Source of the DNA: Styela clava
Lineage: Eukaryota; Chordata; Ascidiacea; Stolidobranchia; Styelidae
Length of the DNA: 64,000 nucleotides
Reading direction: 5' to 3'
Assembly (NCBI RefSeq): GCF_964204865.1
Contig: NC_135252.1
Coordinates: forward strand, 18,373,383-18,437,382
Part shown: piece after piece, positions 13,705-26,000 of the stretch
Layout: each line of letters opens with the position of its first letter
How positions within the stretch are numbered: position 1 is the first letter of the stretch
The notes under the pieces: model-generated
What the model was told of the DNA's origin: nothing
Database searches by the model: none
The model's input: the letters and a program-made list of their open reading frames with translations, nothing else
Position numbers and translations under genes: made by a program

Positions 13705-13711
13705 AGGGACG
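13638..13711 (+). tRNA. tRNA-Asn (GTT)
   Basis: A 74-base cloverleaf: acceptor GTCTCTG with CAGGGAC, A box TGGCGCAATTGGTCAGCGCG, anticodon loop CTGTTAA with anticodon GTT, and T arm GGTGGTTCAAGCCCACC. A T5 tract at 13719-13723 is the Pol III terminator. No intron. It is divergent from the neighbouring tRNA-Trp. Confidence 0.96.
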
Positions 13712-14342
13712 TCGTTACTTTTTAGTCCTATACTAATCTAATAGTATACAATATCAATGATTGGTGCGATTTAGATAGATAGCTTGTTTTGAAAACACCA
13801 TAATTCACACAAATTTAGAATGAAGAGGGAGCGAAATATTTCAAAACATGAAAATATTTATTTGTGCGCTTGCCAGCACACATAAAAATTACAAATATCA
13901 CAGAGCTAGTTGAACGAGGCTTGGGCCAGAAATAATCAACCAAATACTCCAAACGAAAGCACGCGAATGTATTGCACTTTCGGGATGTTACAATTTGCCT
14001 AAGCTACCGTAATAATGACCAATTTAATCTTATACAGTATATTCCTCAATTTAAATGTCTTGAATAGAGGAAAATATAAAATTCAATTTTCATCTTTATG
14101 AAACCTAGTACACGGATACAGCGAAATACTGAAATATTAGTCGAAATTTGCAATAAGAAAACTGATTAACCATCGTAGTATGATATCATAAGTAGAAATT
14201 TATTTGGACTCCATTCAATTGCAACAATGTCGTACTATTTGTTACTTGTCACAATAGATGCGAAAGATAGTTTTTTTTTATATTTAAGTTGGAGTGTCAG
14301 TAAGCACTTCATGTTTTCATCTAACGTTATATATCGCCTAGT
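13712..14342. other. Intergenic stretch, nothing recognised
   Basis: AT-rich sequence between tRNA-Asn and the large hAT-like element. I see no exon, tRNA or terminal inverted repeat here. Confidence 0.5.
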
Positions 14343-14350
14343 AGCCAAAC

Positions 14351-16667
14351 CAGGGGCGGACACTTTCCATAATTTTGGGGGGGGCGAACTTGGATCGCCT
14401 ACCGAAAAACACCGCGCCGTGTATCGTCACGTAACAATAACCTGTCGATGTCATTCTCTAAGTATTAGCATGTCATTTTGCTACTCATATATCGATTACC
14501 TAGGCTGCTTTGCTCGGACACGGAACTTGCGCGTCACTGAACCAATTTCTTGAATTCCGCGAGAATTAGCCCACGGCTCTTGCTAACAAACAGAAAATAG
14601 CAAATTAGGTTATTGTTTCAATTCCTAGTTCTGCATAAAGCGCACTAACGCCGTTTCGTAAAATTAGAAATGCAAAACAAGGTAACAAGCTATTGTGCGA
14701 ATTTTTTTCCTAAATTTTACCAAGGAATTATCATTTGACTAGTAGAATTGCCATTATTGCCGATTTATTAAATCATCATTTGAACTCGAAATAACATTCA
14801 GGATTCACGCAATGACTTTGCAGGGTTTTTATTTATAATTTAATACGAAAATAAACAGGCACAAGTTCAGGCGCGCAGCCAGGATTTAAAAGAAAAGGCG
14901 GGGGGATCAAAGTCGGAACTCCCCATCGCCGTCTGCAACAAGCACCGCGATTACGCGCTCGTTAAAAGAGCCGCCTATTTAAGCGTATAATGATTTTTCT
15001 GTCAATTCATGACAGCCACGAGATTCTAAAATGTCCTTATATATTAATTTATTTGTGTGCAACGTAACTCGCGGTTGACACTTCTTACGTCAAAATAAAA
15101 ATATTACTAAACTAAAGTACCACGGCGATATGTGTACATAAAAATATGAGATAAGCTGCCTGATGTATTTAATTTTGATACGTATTTTTGCAATCTTCCG
15201 AACTCGTTATCGCCGTTACAAAAATCTCGATATCTGATATAAAATCCCATATAGTACAATTTTAATTCATACAATGAAAATAATTATAAAGTATACTAGT
15301 AAATCAAAAATACAAATTCACCGCCTCGAAATCCACGCGGAACAGTCGCCGCGATTACGCCACTTGTTAAAAGAGCCGACTTTATCAAAGAAAAATGATT
15401 TTTCACTTGTGCAAAGTAATCAATCGAAGACCGATACGGGCATATTCAAAATGTCTTGATTTATTAATTTAATTGTCTTCAATTTAAACTGCGGTTGAGT
15501 CGACAAAACAAGAGCCACTCTAAAACACGACGGCAATCCGCGGACATAAAAATGTGTGGTAAACTGCCCGTTTATATATTGTTTTGATTCGTATTTTTGC
15601 TATTTTGCGCATTCGATAAATTTGAGATGTACTTGTCACACTGGCTCCGCTCAATCGCAATGTTGTCACTCCGATTATTTTCAAAGATAAAACCTTTCGA
15701 AAAATCCGTAAATTTTCTGTCAATTCTCACGTAGTAAAAGTTATTTCAGTACAATAAAAATACATAAATAAATACAAAAAGTGATCGAATATACTTTAAT
15801 TATTCTATATATCATCACAAACCGGGGAAAAGTCGCGTTCTCAGCTTTGTTTAATGTTAACACGAAAATTTTCGACGTCAATTTAAAAGTAATGGATACA
15901 AAGGCAAATCCCGCTCACAATTGACCGTGTTTCGATTTTAGTGACGAAATGTTTTTAAAGGTCAAGCAAACATAACTTGTGCAAGTCAAGCAAACATAAC
16001 ACACGAAATTTTGCGATTTTCGATGCCTAGAAAAGCGTTTTTAGACTGTCGCGGGCCTCAACAAAACTTATATTGTTTACAGTTTTATTTTTAGTATTTT
16101 ATATTTCCGCTTTTCAACTTTTCGACATAGTAAATGCTTTGATCTTTGATCGCAAATTATGCTGGGCCTTGCACGAAATCCATAACGTGAAAAGATACGT
16201 CCAGCGGTGAAAATTGTTTATAACAACTTTAGATTTAGTTAATTTTTTAGCGATAATAATTAATTGTTGTAATGAAACACAGTTTGCCACTTTCACTTCT
16301 CTCGCAAGTGCCAACAATAACACTATTGAAAGATTTTGACAATGAGAAAATCATGTTAAATTGTACAAAAATGAATTAGTTGTGCAAAACCGTGGCGCGT
16401 GATCGGCGGTGCGTTTGAAGACGGAGTATTACCCGTGCGGGCGCGCATGTTTCACAAAATTGTGAGGTGCTCCGAAGGCGACCTGGTCCAAATTATTGTA
16501 AGAAAACATTTATAATATCGGTAACTATTAACCGTTTAATTGCGCTTGACTATCGCACTTTTCGGAAATGATAATTTTGTAAGGCGGAAACAACATGTAT
16601 TAAATTTTTTTGCGAAATTATTGGGGGGGCGACCGCCCCCCCTCGCCCCCCCGGGTGTCCGCCCCTG
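14351..16667. mobile_element. hAT-like non-autonomous element, 2.3 kb, 8 bp target duplication
   Basis: The left end CAGGGGCGGACACTTTCC and right end GGGTGTCCGCCCCTG are inverted repeats. They are flanked by a perfect 8 bp duplication AGCCAAAC (14343-14350 and 16668-16675), the size made by hAT transposases. Inside each end is a G-run followed by GGCGA. No transposase reading frame is visible, so it depends on enzyme from elsewhere. It contains an internal direct duplication (listed separately) and a short doubled GTCAAGCAAACATAAC near 15961 and 15984. It sits between the tRNA pair and tRNA-Gln, so the three tRNA genes were about 2.3 kb closer before insertion. Confidence 0.88.
14935..15735. 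repeat. Internal direct duplication inside the large hAT-like element
   Basis: Unit 1 (about 14935-15300) and unit 2 (about 15325-15735) share, in order: CCGCGATTACG, GTTAAAAGAGCCG, AATGATTTTTC, AAAATGTC followed by TTATTAATTTA, CGGTTGA, an ACATAAAAATAT or ACATAAAAATGT block, and TTTTGATTCGTATTTTTGC or a close variant. The copies are clearly diverged, so the duplication is older than the individual mutations. Confidence 0.7.
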
Positions 16668-16843
16668 AGCCAAACATAATACCATCTTTCGTGTAATATA
16701 TAACCAATGCAAATTTTCTTCCTGTGATCGTTTTTTAATTTTATGGGTAATGTTGCCGTAAGGAAATACTGGATCATGACATGGTCAATTTGATAACCAA
16801 TGTGTGCTCTGTTTAAGGGGAAACAGAAAAATGAAAAAAGAAG

Positions 16844-16915
16844 AGGTCCCACCGAGATTTGAACTCGGATCGCTGGATTCAAAGTCCAGAGTGCTAACCA
16901 TTACACCATGGGGCC
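16844..16915 (-). tRNA. tRNA-Gln (TTG)
   Basis: On the minus strand a 72-base cloverleaf starts GGCCCCATGGTGTAATGG, with A box TGGTGTAATGGTTAGCAC, anticodon loop CTTTGAA (anticodon TTG) and T arm CGAGTTCAAATCTCG. The acceptor pairs GGCCCCA with TGGGACC, including weak C-A and G-T positions that differ from the usual GGTTCCA/TGGAACC, so the acceptor may be slightly weakened. Six T follow on the transcribed strand (plus-strand A at 16834-16839) as terminator. Confidence 0.9.
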
Positions 16916-17377
16916 TTGCGCGTCAGAAAGCGTCACGCTTAGGTACTTATTACTGTAGACGAGAGACGCATTTTTCATTTTTTTCGAGAGAATATGAAAA
17001 TACGTATTCGTTACTCTGACGTGTTATAAACGAGCAGACTATTATCCACATTGGTCCCATTTACTAGGCCAACCTCATCCTTTAAAACTCATTCGATTGG
17101 GCATGAAAGAGCAAAGAAAGTAGATAAATCTTGAATGGATCGAAATGAAAGTTGTAATTTTAAATAATAGAATTATTACTGTCATTATTTTTCAAGTTAG
17201 GATTTTTTTAATAGTAGATTACTGTTTTTATGTAATTTTCTGGGCTCAATTTGAAGCATTCATTGTTAATGAATTATTTAAACACATTGGGAGCAACCAT
17301 GAATAAAAAAGTTTATGCTTAATTGTCGATCCATAGCGGTATGTTAGTCGTTGATCCATAGTGTGGTTCACGAACCA
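16916..17377. other. Intergenic stretch, nothing recognised
   Basis: AT-rich, no exon seen. A GTCGATCCATAG-like motif occurs twice near 17324 and 17348, just before the piggyBac-like element. Confidence 0.4.
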
Positions 17378-19200
17378 TTAACTCTTTGAACTCTGAATCC
17401 CCAGAACGATGCTACTCTCTCACCCTGACTTCCCACGGCGTCGCATCGATTTGACGCGTTAAAAAATTGTAATATCCCTAATTTTAAATCAAAATAACTT
17501 CTAAACCATTAGATATCAGATGGTCTGTAATATATCATATAAAAGCTTATCTAGTCTTTTATTTTTAACTGGCATTATTTTTCACGAGATGTTTTGATGA
17601 GATGTGTAAGCCTATTTGTAGCCCCATCTACTATTTTTTTGTATTTTGGTAATATTTAATACATTTCTTAGAAATGTATCATTAATATAAGTACAATTTT
17701 GAAAAGTATACAAAATTACCTTTCGGAGAATATACGTATGACTTTCTTAACATACGCATAACTCATTTTATTGCAGAATTTGTACTATCGATTCAAATGG
17801 TTTGGGAACAAAATTTATCAACTATTTGACGCCAAGTTTGCGTAAGGACGCAAAGGGCGACGACGACATTGTCGTGATAACGTTCATGCGACGTATCGTG
17901 CGTAACTCTTTGCGTGAGGTATATTGCGCAATTGCACATCTGGTCGTTCACAGCTTGAGTGCAGATGGTGGCTTCATTGCATTAGTATCATATCCTCGGC
18001 CGCAGATAAAACCCTTTCAGACGAATTTTGATCGAACATAGTAAAATTGCTAGAATATAAAGGCCATTTTATATACGTTTACTATTTGGATATGGGACGA
18101 AAATGAATGGCCAAAACGAAATATTTGATCCTCATGAATTTATGAGGTTCCGCCGGAAACATCAAGGCTAATTATTCACCGTTGGATATCATGAAGATTG
18201 AATAAAAAAAAACTGATAACGGGTACACGGAAGACATGGTGGCACCAGTAGCTCACCTGGCCAGTGTTTTACATTTTGCAGCCTCATTAGATTTTCGAAA
18301 TTACTGCATATACGCTACATTCCTGTTATCGCTATATTTACAATGGATTTTAAACGGAAGCTTTGTCCAGATGAAATATTGGATAGTATTCATCTATCGG
18401 AAGAAGAAAATATGGCACAATAAAACTCAGCAATGGCGCTAAACAATGCATCCATCGATATGTTCCATCATTCCGTTTTTAGAAATCCGTAATTTTGCTA
18501 TTCGTATTTTTCATATCTTTATGCAATTAAAACGGCAATAACACTGCGTATTGTGTGTTTTAGTCGAACCGATGTAATGCGTAAATTTCCCCGTGTATCG
18601 TTTACAAGTCGTAAGTCGCTTCACGAGTACGAACTTAAGTAAATGACGTTACGAGCATGCGAGGAAAAGTGTTTCTCGTATGAAACGTAAACGTGCTACG
18701 TGCTTAACGTCGCTGCGTAACGGCGTAAATGTGTTAGGTCGTTATTTACGTCACCTCGATCTTGCGACAAACAAAATCACGAATAAAAATGCTTCTAAAA
18801 TTTGAATGGTGCAACATAAGTTCAATCTAATGGTATCACTGGAAAGCTATCTTCAAATTCTACAAATTTTGTCGATAATGTACTAGGTTTAATCGAAAAC
18901 AAATTTAAGTTTTGTCAATTAGATTTGAGCAATTTTCAGAAGTTTTTTATGCTTTTTAATTTTGCCAATTTTCATAAGATGATCACAATATTCTATCTTA
19001 ATTTTAAAATTATACTCAGTCCTGTAGATTATCTTTCACACGATGTAAAACTTGTCTAAATATAATAAATGGTTCGCGAGATATGAGGTTTCAAAGTTGC
19101 ATACCTCTTACGGGATGCGAAAGCCGCTAAACCGGCTTTCAGCGTCAGAAGACTTTCTCGGGAAAGCCGGTTTAGCGGCTTTCAGGGTTCAAAGAGTTAA
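17378..19200. mobile_element. piggyBac-like non-autonomous element with TTAA target duplication
   Basis: The left end reads TTAA-CTCTTTGAACTCTGAA and the right end, in reverse complement, TTAA-CTCTTTGAACCCTGAA. TTAA at 17378-17381 and 19197-19200 is the target duplication typical of piggyBac transposases. Next to the right end is an internal palindrome built on GCCGCTAAACCGGC / GCCGGTTTAGCGGC. A 79-codon frame at 17802-18041 has no recognisable transposase motif, so the copy seems non-autonomous. The stretch 18550-18770 is rich in ACG/CGT words (GTAAATGACGT, AACGTAAACGTGC), unlike the AT-rich surroundings. Confidence 0.75.
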
Positions 19201-19348
19201 TCTCTGATTGGCCGCGATTCACGCGATGAAAATCTACGAATTAGAAGAGTGATTATATATCTCCATAAGTACCCATTAAATTAGACAAACCCGACTGATA
19301 GCCCGGCAATAAGGTTGATGGTTTGAACACAGTGAAGTATTCCTATAA

Positions 19349-19696
19349 CGTGTTTTCCCGAAAATAAGACTGGGTCTTATTTAAATTTATCTCCGAGAAA
19401 TAACACTGGGGGTTATTTTCGGGGGATGTCTTATATTTTCATTTATCAAAAACAAAATTATAATGTAGAGAATTATGAGATTTCCATTCACTTATAAATA
19501 ACACGCTTTTATTAAAAAAAACTGCATAACATAGATTATAATAATTATCAATCATTTAAAACGTGTAGGAGAGATTTCTTGCTTTCGACTAACTAAAAGA
19601 AAAAAAAAAATGAGGGGGAGGGCTTATATTGAAATCATTTTTAAAATTCAGACTGGGGCTTATTTTCGGGGTAGGTCTTATTTTGGGGAAACACGG
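19349..19696. mobile_element. Small terminal-inverted-repeat element of the ISL2EU/IS4EU kind
   Basis: The left end CGTGTTTTCCCGAAAATAAG and right end CTTATTTTGGGGAAACACGG are inverted repeats. Subterminal copies of GGGTTATTTTCGGGG and GGCTTATTTTCGGGG repeat the motif. A terminal CGTGTTTCCCCGAAAATAAGAC-like sequence is familiar from short DNA transposons of many animal genomes that I associate with ISL2EU; that family name is from memory. No coding sequence inside. Confidence 0.6.
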
Positions 19697-19900
19697 TATG
19701 CATCGATGGGCCAAGTCACTTTTTATTACCTCTTCTCGCTGTTTCTTTCTTATTATCATTTTCACTTCTTATTTCTGTCATGGTAACCACAACTCCTACC
19801 TCACTTTCTGAGCATTCACAAAACTCTGATTGAAGTAACAAATATATATTCATCAAAATGTTGTCAGAATAAATCAGTAACTGAAAACGGCAAACGACAA

Positions 19901-19902
19901 TT

Positions 19903-19936
<34 letters not shown>
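19901..19936. repeat. Compound (CA)n(TA)n microsatellite
   Basis: A run of CA units passes directly into TA units. It lies about 80 bases downstream of the minus-strand sulfotransferase stop codon, inside the probable 3' UTR. Confidence 0.9.
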
Positions 19937-20012
19937 TTGAACTTTCAAGTCGTCTGAGAGTGATTAAATGATTAAATGAGATGCTTACGTATATATAGAT
20001 ATGTATATATTT

Positions 20013-23000
20013 CTAATCCAACGTGAATCGACCTGGGCTAGGCGGGCACCATCCTGAATTCTTTGACATGTGAATAGCAATTTCCCGAATCTTATTTATA
20101 TTAACCGAATTGTGGCCCCTTTTCTTAAGTATTGATGATATTAAAGCGTCTGTAGCAGTTGCATAATGTCTCTTATTTGCATCTTGTTCATTCTTATTGA
20201 TAGTTTGAGTGCTTCTTCTGTTTCGCTTTTTCTTGTTATCATCTTTGCGCGTATTGGCTTGTTTTATATATTCTTTCAGTGTATTCACGTCGTCTTCCAT
20301 CCGTTTCCTACCGTAAGAATCAATCTTTTTCCATAGCGTAGCATTGAAATATTCGTACAAAACGAGATCCTGAATTCCACAAACACAAACTGGTAACTAT
20401 AGCAACAATTGAGAAAGGGTCACAAATAAAATCCGATGAAATACACACCTGATTATTGAGTCTGCTGGCAATCTGTTTCTCTTTGACAGAATAAGTATGT
20501 GATTCGTAAGTTCCTTTATTCCTAGTTGGTGGAACAATATCTTCCCATGACATACATAATACTTCCTGAAAATATAAAAATTGTGTACAATTTAAAAACC
20601 CTACTAATTTGAAGTAAGACAGGCCCATCTCCGAGCAAAGTTTACGGGCGACTTTTGAAATGACATGTCGTGGAAAATTCGAAAATCCACAAGCTTACTT
20701 TATAGAAAAAAAATAAAATAGGCCGTTTTGATTTATTTCAGAAATTCGATTCAGAAATCATAACATAAGCTCAATACATGATTGGTTTGACTTTATTTGT
20801 TAAGACATTCGCCGGGACCCGCGAATCGGTTCGCCCGTGACTAGAATTTTATCAACTATACAGGTTTGGGGATTCATACACAAGTGACAACACCAAGTGT
20901 TTCGTCGTCGCGCAAATGATAAGGGTTACCACGGCTGAGACTCTTTTTCTACAAAAGATGCATCATATAATATATATAGCACCATGTACTTGTCTATACT
21001 CACCTTCATCAGTATCAAGGACTCCAGGAGATGATCTGTGATGAGAACCAAGTCAAAAACGGCATCCAACTTCTTTGCCATGCTGAGAACATAATCTTTT
21101 CCGTTGATTGTAGGATCAAGTCCGAGATCAAATGATTGGTAATTGCGGCTTCTGTAGATGAATTTTAAGAATGGTAAGAAAGTGCTCATTTAGATTTTTT
21201 TGTTTTAGATTTTTTTGTTTTTTGTATATTTATTCCAAGGTCTATGAGGGCAAGACTATTTCGGGACGTTTTTTTACTGTTGCCTGGCCTATGCAACTTT
21301 GTTTTGGCATCAATGTGTTACCGAGTACAAGTACTATATTTGTTATCTAGTTAGATTCAGTCTTGAAAAAACAGCAGTTTAGTTCGACTAATGAAATATA
21401 ACTGCTCAGCTACAATAGTAGATAGATAGGTTATTGTGAGACATTTTAGAATAAGCAATATATACATCAACATTCAAACAACCATCTTGGTTCCACATGT
21501 ATCTTGAAGAAAAACGACCACCAGTAAGCTATATATTTATGCTAACGGGGAACGAACCTGAAATACCAGGCAATCGATTCGTTCAAGGAATTTTCTGCCA
21601 TCGCTAGGTAGTCAGGATAACTAACTTCATACTTCTTCGCAACTTGTAGGTATGGTTCAGGATGACACGTAACCGCCTAAAGTGAAAGTATGATATATAT
21701 ATAGCCTATACATTTTTGGCGCTCAAGAAGTGTGTGTACCAATATGGAGGTAAATTTTGTTCGCCTACTTTACATCAAGTTGTGTAAAGGGACTGATTAC
21801 TATGGGCAGGGGGTATATTCACTAGGCCAGTGTTTCCCAACCCGAGTCTGCAGTCTCAAATGAGTCCGCAGAGCGTTTGAATGAGTCCTCAACGAGCCAC
21901 ACCGTTTTAGAAGTTATGTAGTAGTATATTTTATGTAGGTAACTGACCTTTTCAGTGTCGCGAAGTTCATTGCGGGGCAAAAACGTTTTTACCAGACTTA
22001 AGTACCAGCCAAGTTTACGTTAGTATTTACATAAAACATAAAAGGCAAGTTTATACGCATAAAAGTTATTTAGTAGTATATTTCATGTAGGTCACTGAAC
22101 TTTTTAGTGTCGCCAAATTCATTGCGGGGCGGAAACGTTTTTACTAGACTTAAGTACCAGCCAAGTTACGATTTACGTTAGTATTTACATAAAACACAAA
22201 AGGCAAGTTTATTCACATAAAATTAATCGATTCAATATTTAGCGAGTAGGGCTGGTTAAAATATTCGAACAGCAAACGCGACACATACGACAGATAATAA
22301 TCGGAATGAATTTATTTGAAAATTTTAGCTGCAAATTCCTTCCTATAATTTTTCTCGGCGAATCGTCGCCAGTGATCACATAATATATTCCGAGTTTGCC
22401 AGAGCGAGCAGTTCTCGATGTCTCAATGATAGAGCACCCTCGCTATGGTTCTCATTGAAATTTATAAGTGTGGATTATAAACTGACTCCGGTAAAATTCT
22501 GTTGTTTTTGATTTTATTGCTTCTTCACACACAATTGGGGTTTACAATTAACGCACAATGAGTCCGCAAAGATTTTCCCTGGTGAGAAAATAGTCCGCGA
22601 CTAAAAAAGGTTGGGAAACACTGCACTAGGCTAACACAGACAGTCCCCGAACACATAATAGAACTAAAATGAGGAAAATTGGAATGAAATTATGGCCCAA
22701 CCATAACCTGGTACACACACTGCGGAAGTACCACATTTTTAACGGATCTAGCAGCAGTGCTGCACATTAGCACAAATCTATTTTATATAACGTTTCTGGC
22801 TAAGACCACTTCATCAGATATTTATATAATTCAACTATGATAAGAAAAGCGAATCGCGTTTACTTGTTTTAGCATAATATATATCTGTGTCAATGGGCAC
22901 CAAGACTGTTGAATCACTTAGAATAGTTAGCCCAATCCCTCTCTTGTTACAGCATCCTTGGTATATATGCATACGGTTCTCCCGTAGCAAATGCGTAGAA

Positions 23001-26000
23001 TGTATAAAAGTGGTTAGCCCCGCGGAAACGAAATCGATAGCAGAGCGTTTTACACAAAAAGCGGCATTTAACTTAGGGGTCAGAGTTCAGTGTTTAAAAT
23101 TTCATTCTATCATAAGATCTTTTTAAGTTTGACCGTCGATACATCTACCCCCTTCGTGCTGTTCACAAATCATTGAAATAACGCTGTGGGTCGAAACATA
23201 TAAAATCGTTAACACAGAAATTGGCAATAAGGAGGAAAAAAATAAATAGAACGATCACTAACTATAGGTTATAGTTGCGCTATGTATATCATTTGTAATT
23301 TTATGAAATTCTCTGTAAAAAAAACATAAATTAGACGGCAAATCTTCGACTGTTACTCCGATTCAAGTCCGATTCCATCGTTTATGCATATTATAACATA
23401 GCAATCTTTAATTCTCTTAATCGATATAAAATATACATTTACTTTTTAATTTTGCCATGCATGAGCTAATCAATTTAATGGTGTTGTTGAATTCGAGAGG
23501 TCGAGACAAGTTGTTAATTCACCCAAATGTTTAAAAGACTTCGCAAAGCCCAGCAAAATATCCATATATATATATATATACTTTTTAAATCATGACTGGA
23601 TTTTTTGCATGCTTGTCGCTCGTTTCAGATAATCCCCACAAAAAGATCAGCTCAAATGAAATCGGGTGACCTATGACGTAGGTGACAGTTTGACTCAAAT
23701 CTCACTCAAAAAATAACAGTGTGCAAACTTTCGACCGAAACTGCATAAAAACGACATTTCTTACTCGTTTCTTTTGAAGCTGTTTTATAAGTTTTAAATG
23801 TCAAGCTTCAACCAATAAGTACTGTTGAAAATAACGCGTAAAATTATTTTCTAAACTTTTCATGTATTTTGGATGTTTGAAAACCTCTCGACAGCTTTCG
23901 AGATGCGAATGGCAAATTTATTCCTAATCAAAGTTTGACAAAACAAGAGAGCTATGCTAAAATATATGGACATGTAGCGCCACCCAGTGGCAATAATTTT
24001 GATGACGCCATAGCGAAAAAAAAGTAATAGCCTCCTGGAGAAAATTTTTATCTTTAACCACTGAAAATATCAAAGCAATTGGTCCAGTATTCGAAGAGAA
24101 AAGCAATTTTTTTAAAATGGAGACGGAGACAAATAACAATAACAACAAGAGAGCTATGCTCAAATATATGGACACGTAGAGTCACATAATTTTGATGACG
24201 TCATAGCAAAAAAAAAAAGGTAATAGCCTTCTGGAGAAAATTTTTATCTTTAACCACTGAAAATTTCAAAGCAATTGGTCCAGTATTCGAAGAGAAAAGC
24301 GACTTTTTAAAAACGTGTCAAAGAACAAGAACAACAACAACAACATAATATTGAAACGATCGTTATGTCCACTACGTGTCCAATAACAACAAAATTTTGA
24401 AACGATCGTTATGGCCACTAAACGTGTCCAATAAAGTTTGACGGCTCGGCGGTGTGGCGCATCGTGCTAAGCGTTAGGAATATGCTCGCCACCGCATCTC
24501 TGATTACCCTTTGTGGGTTCGCAGTTTCGAGTCCCATGCGGGGATGATTATGTGCGAAAGGATTGCTGGACTCCTCGCCGCCGTAGGGTGGTTCACGTAA
24601 CCGCTGTTCGGTTACGGCTTCCTCTACCATCAAGTCCATGCTTCCGAAAACAAATAACTGGCTAACTAATCCCATAGCCGAATTGGACTGGTAACCGGAC
24701 GAGAGGCCATGGTTCGTCATATGATTAAGCCGTCTTACGGCTTCTCCCTCCCCCGGGATAAATATGTAAATCCTATCCTATCCTAAATTGTCAGAACTAT
24801 AAATCTATTGGGGCTCCTTTCGAATTCAACTTCTCTAACGATATTCTTTTAGTTGGGTCTGTAAACCTTTCCCTGAACAAACGAATACAAAATTAATGTT
24901 ATATATATTTATGATATTGCATCCTTGAAGTTCAAAAATATACCTGTAACCATACCTGTAAATTTTTCACAGATTTTTCAGTATGTTTTCCATAATAGTA
25001 GTAAAACGAGGACTCGAATGCTTTAAGCGGGTTTCGAAGAATTGTAATATATCTGTAAATAGATTAAATATTTGTTGGGGATGAGCGACATGAATTCACG
25101 CTGATTTTGTTGGACTGAAAAGACAGAATATGATTGCGGTAGTTTAGGTGGTATCGGGCTATTTTTATTTTTTTTATTGGGCATGCAAGTTTTCTTTGAA
25201 AAACGGACTCTTCACGTAGCGTCTGACTAATTCAAAATTATGTGAAAGAACGCACTCAGAGAAGTACATATACACGCGGCGTAAAGTGTAATTTTTGTAT
25301 TTGGGTGTTTGATATCTTCTCCACGTAAAAGTTACTAGAAAGGGGGTAACAATCTTTTTACTCTTTTAGCCGACAAAAATCATTACACCCGGGTAAGGCG
25401 GTAAACATGGAAATTTTTGAACCCAGTCAGTCAGTCAGTCAGTAGTTTATTTGTCACCAAAATGAACATACACTTGATGCAATCAAAAACTAGGAAAAAA
25501 GATGAAAATGGCATTTCACGGTGAAGGATGACGAAAAAACCCAATGTTGGTTATCGAGCAACGACAACTGTGATAAAAGTCTAACTTTGATACAGGTAGA
25601 ATAGAAATAAGTCGAACAAATATATGGAATTAAAAAGATTAATGTTTAAAAAACCAGGACCGTTACAAAAAAGAGACTCCGGGCATCAACAGGTACCGGT
25701 GAGGTAATCATGGGTAACAGCATAGCAACAACACAGCAGACTGAGTACAGTCAGCGCCATTCAAAGCTATTCAAGAACATGGTTTAGGCTCCATATTGGT
25801 CAGGCCAATTGTGTGACACATTGACAAATATTCGAATAATTGGATATAATAGTTTTATAATTATAGAAGTAGAACACCTATTTTTACTCACTTAGCATTT
25901 GGATTCATTAACGACCGAACTTCATCCTCATCGAAGCGAAAATGGCCAAGTAAGTAATCTGGCGGCACATCAATCTTGGACATATTTGAAGAAGGAACAA

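Noticed and set aside
24418-24720. 100-codon minus-strand frame (and the similar one at 32372-32713)
   Set aside because: Both are the antisense reading of SINE copies, hence their shared peptide.
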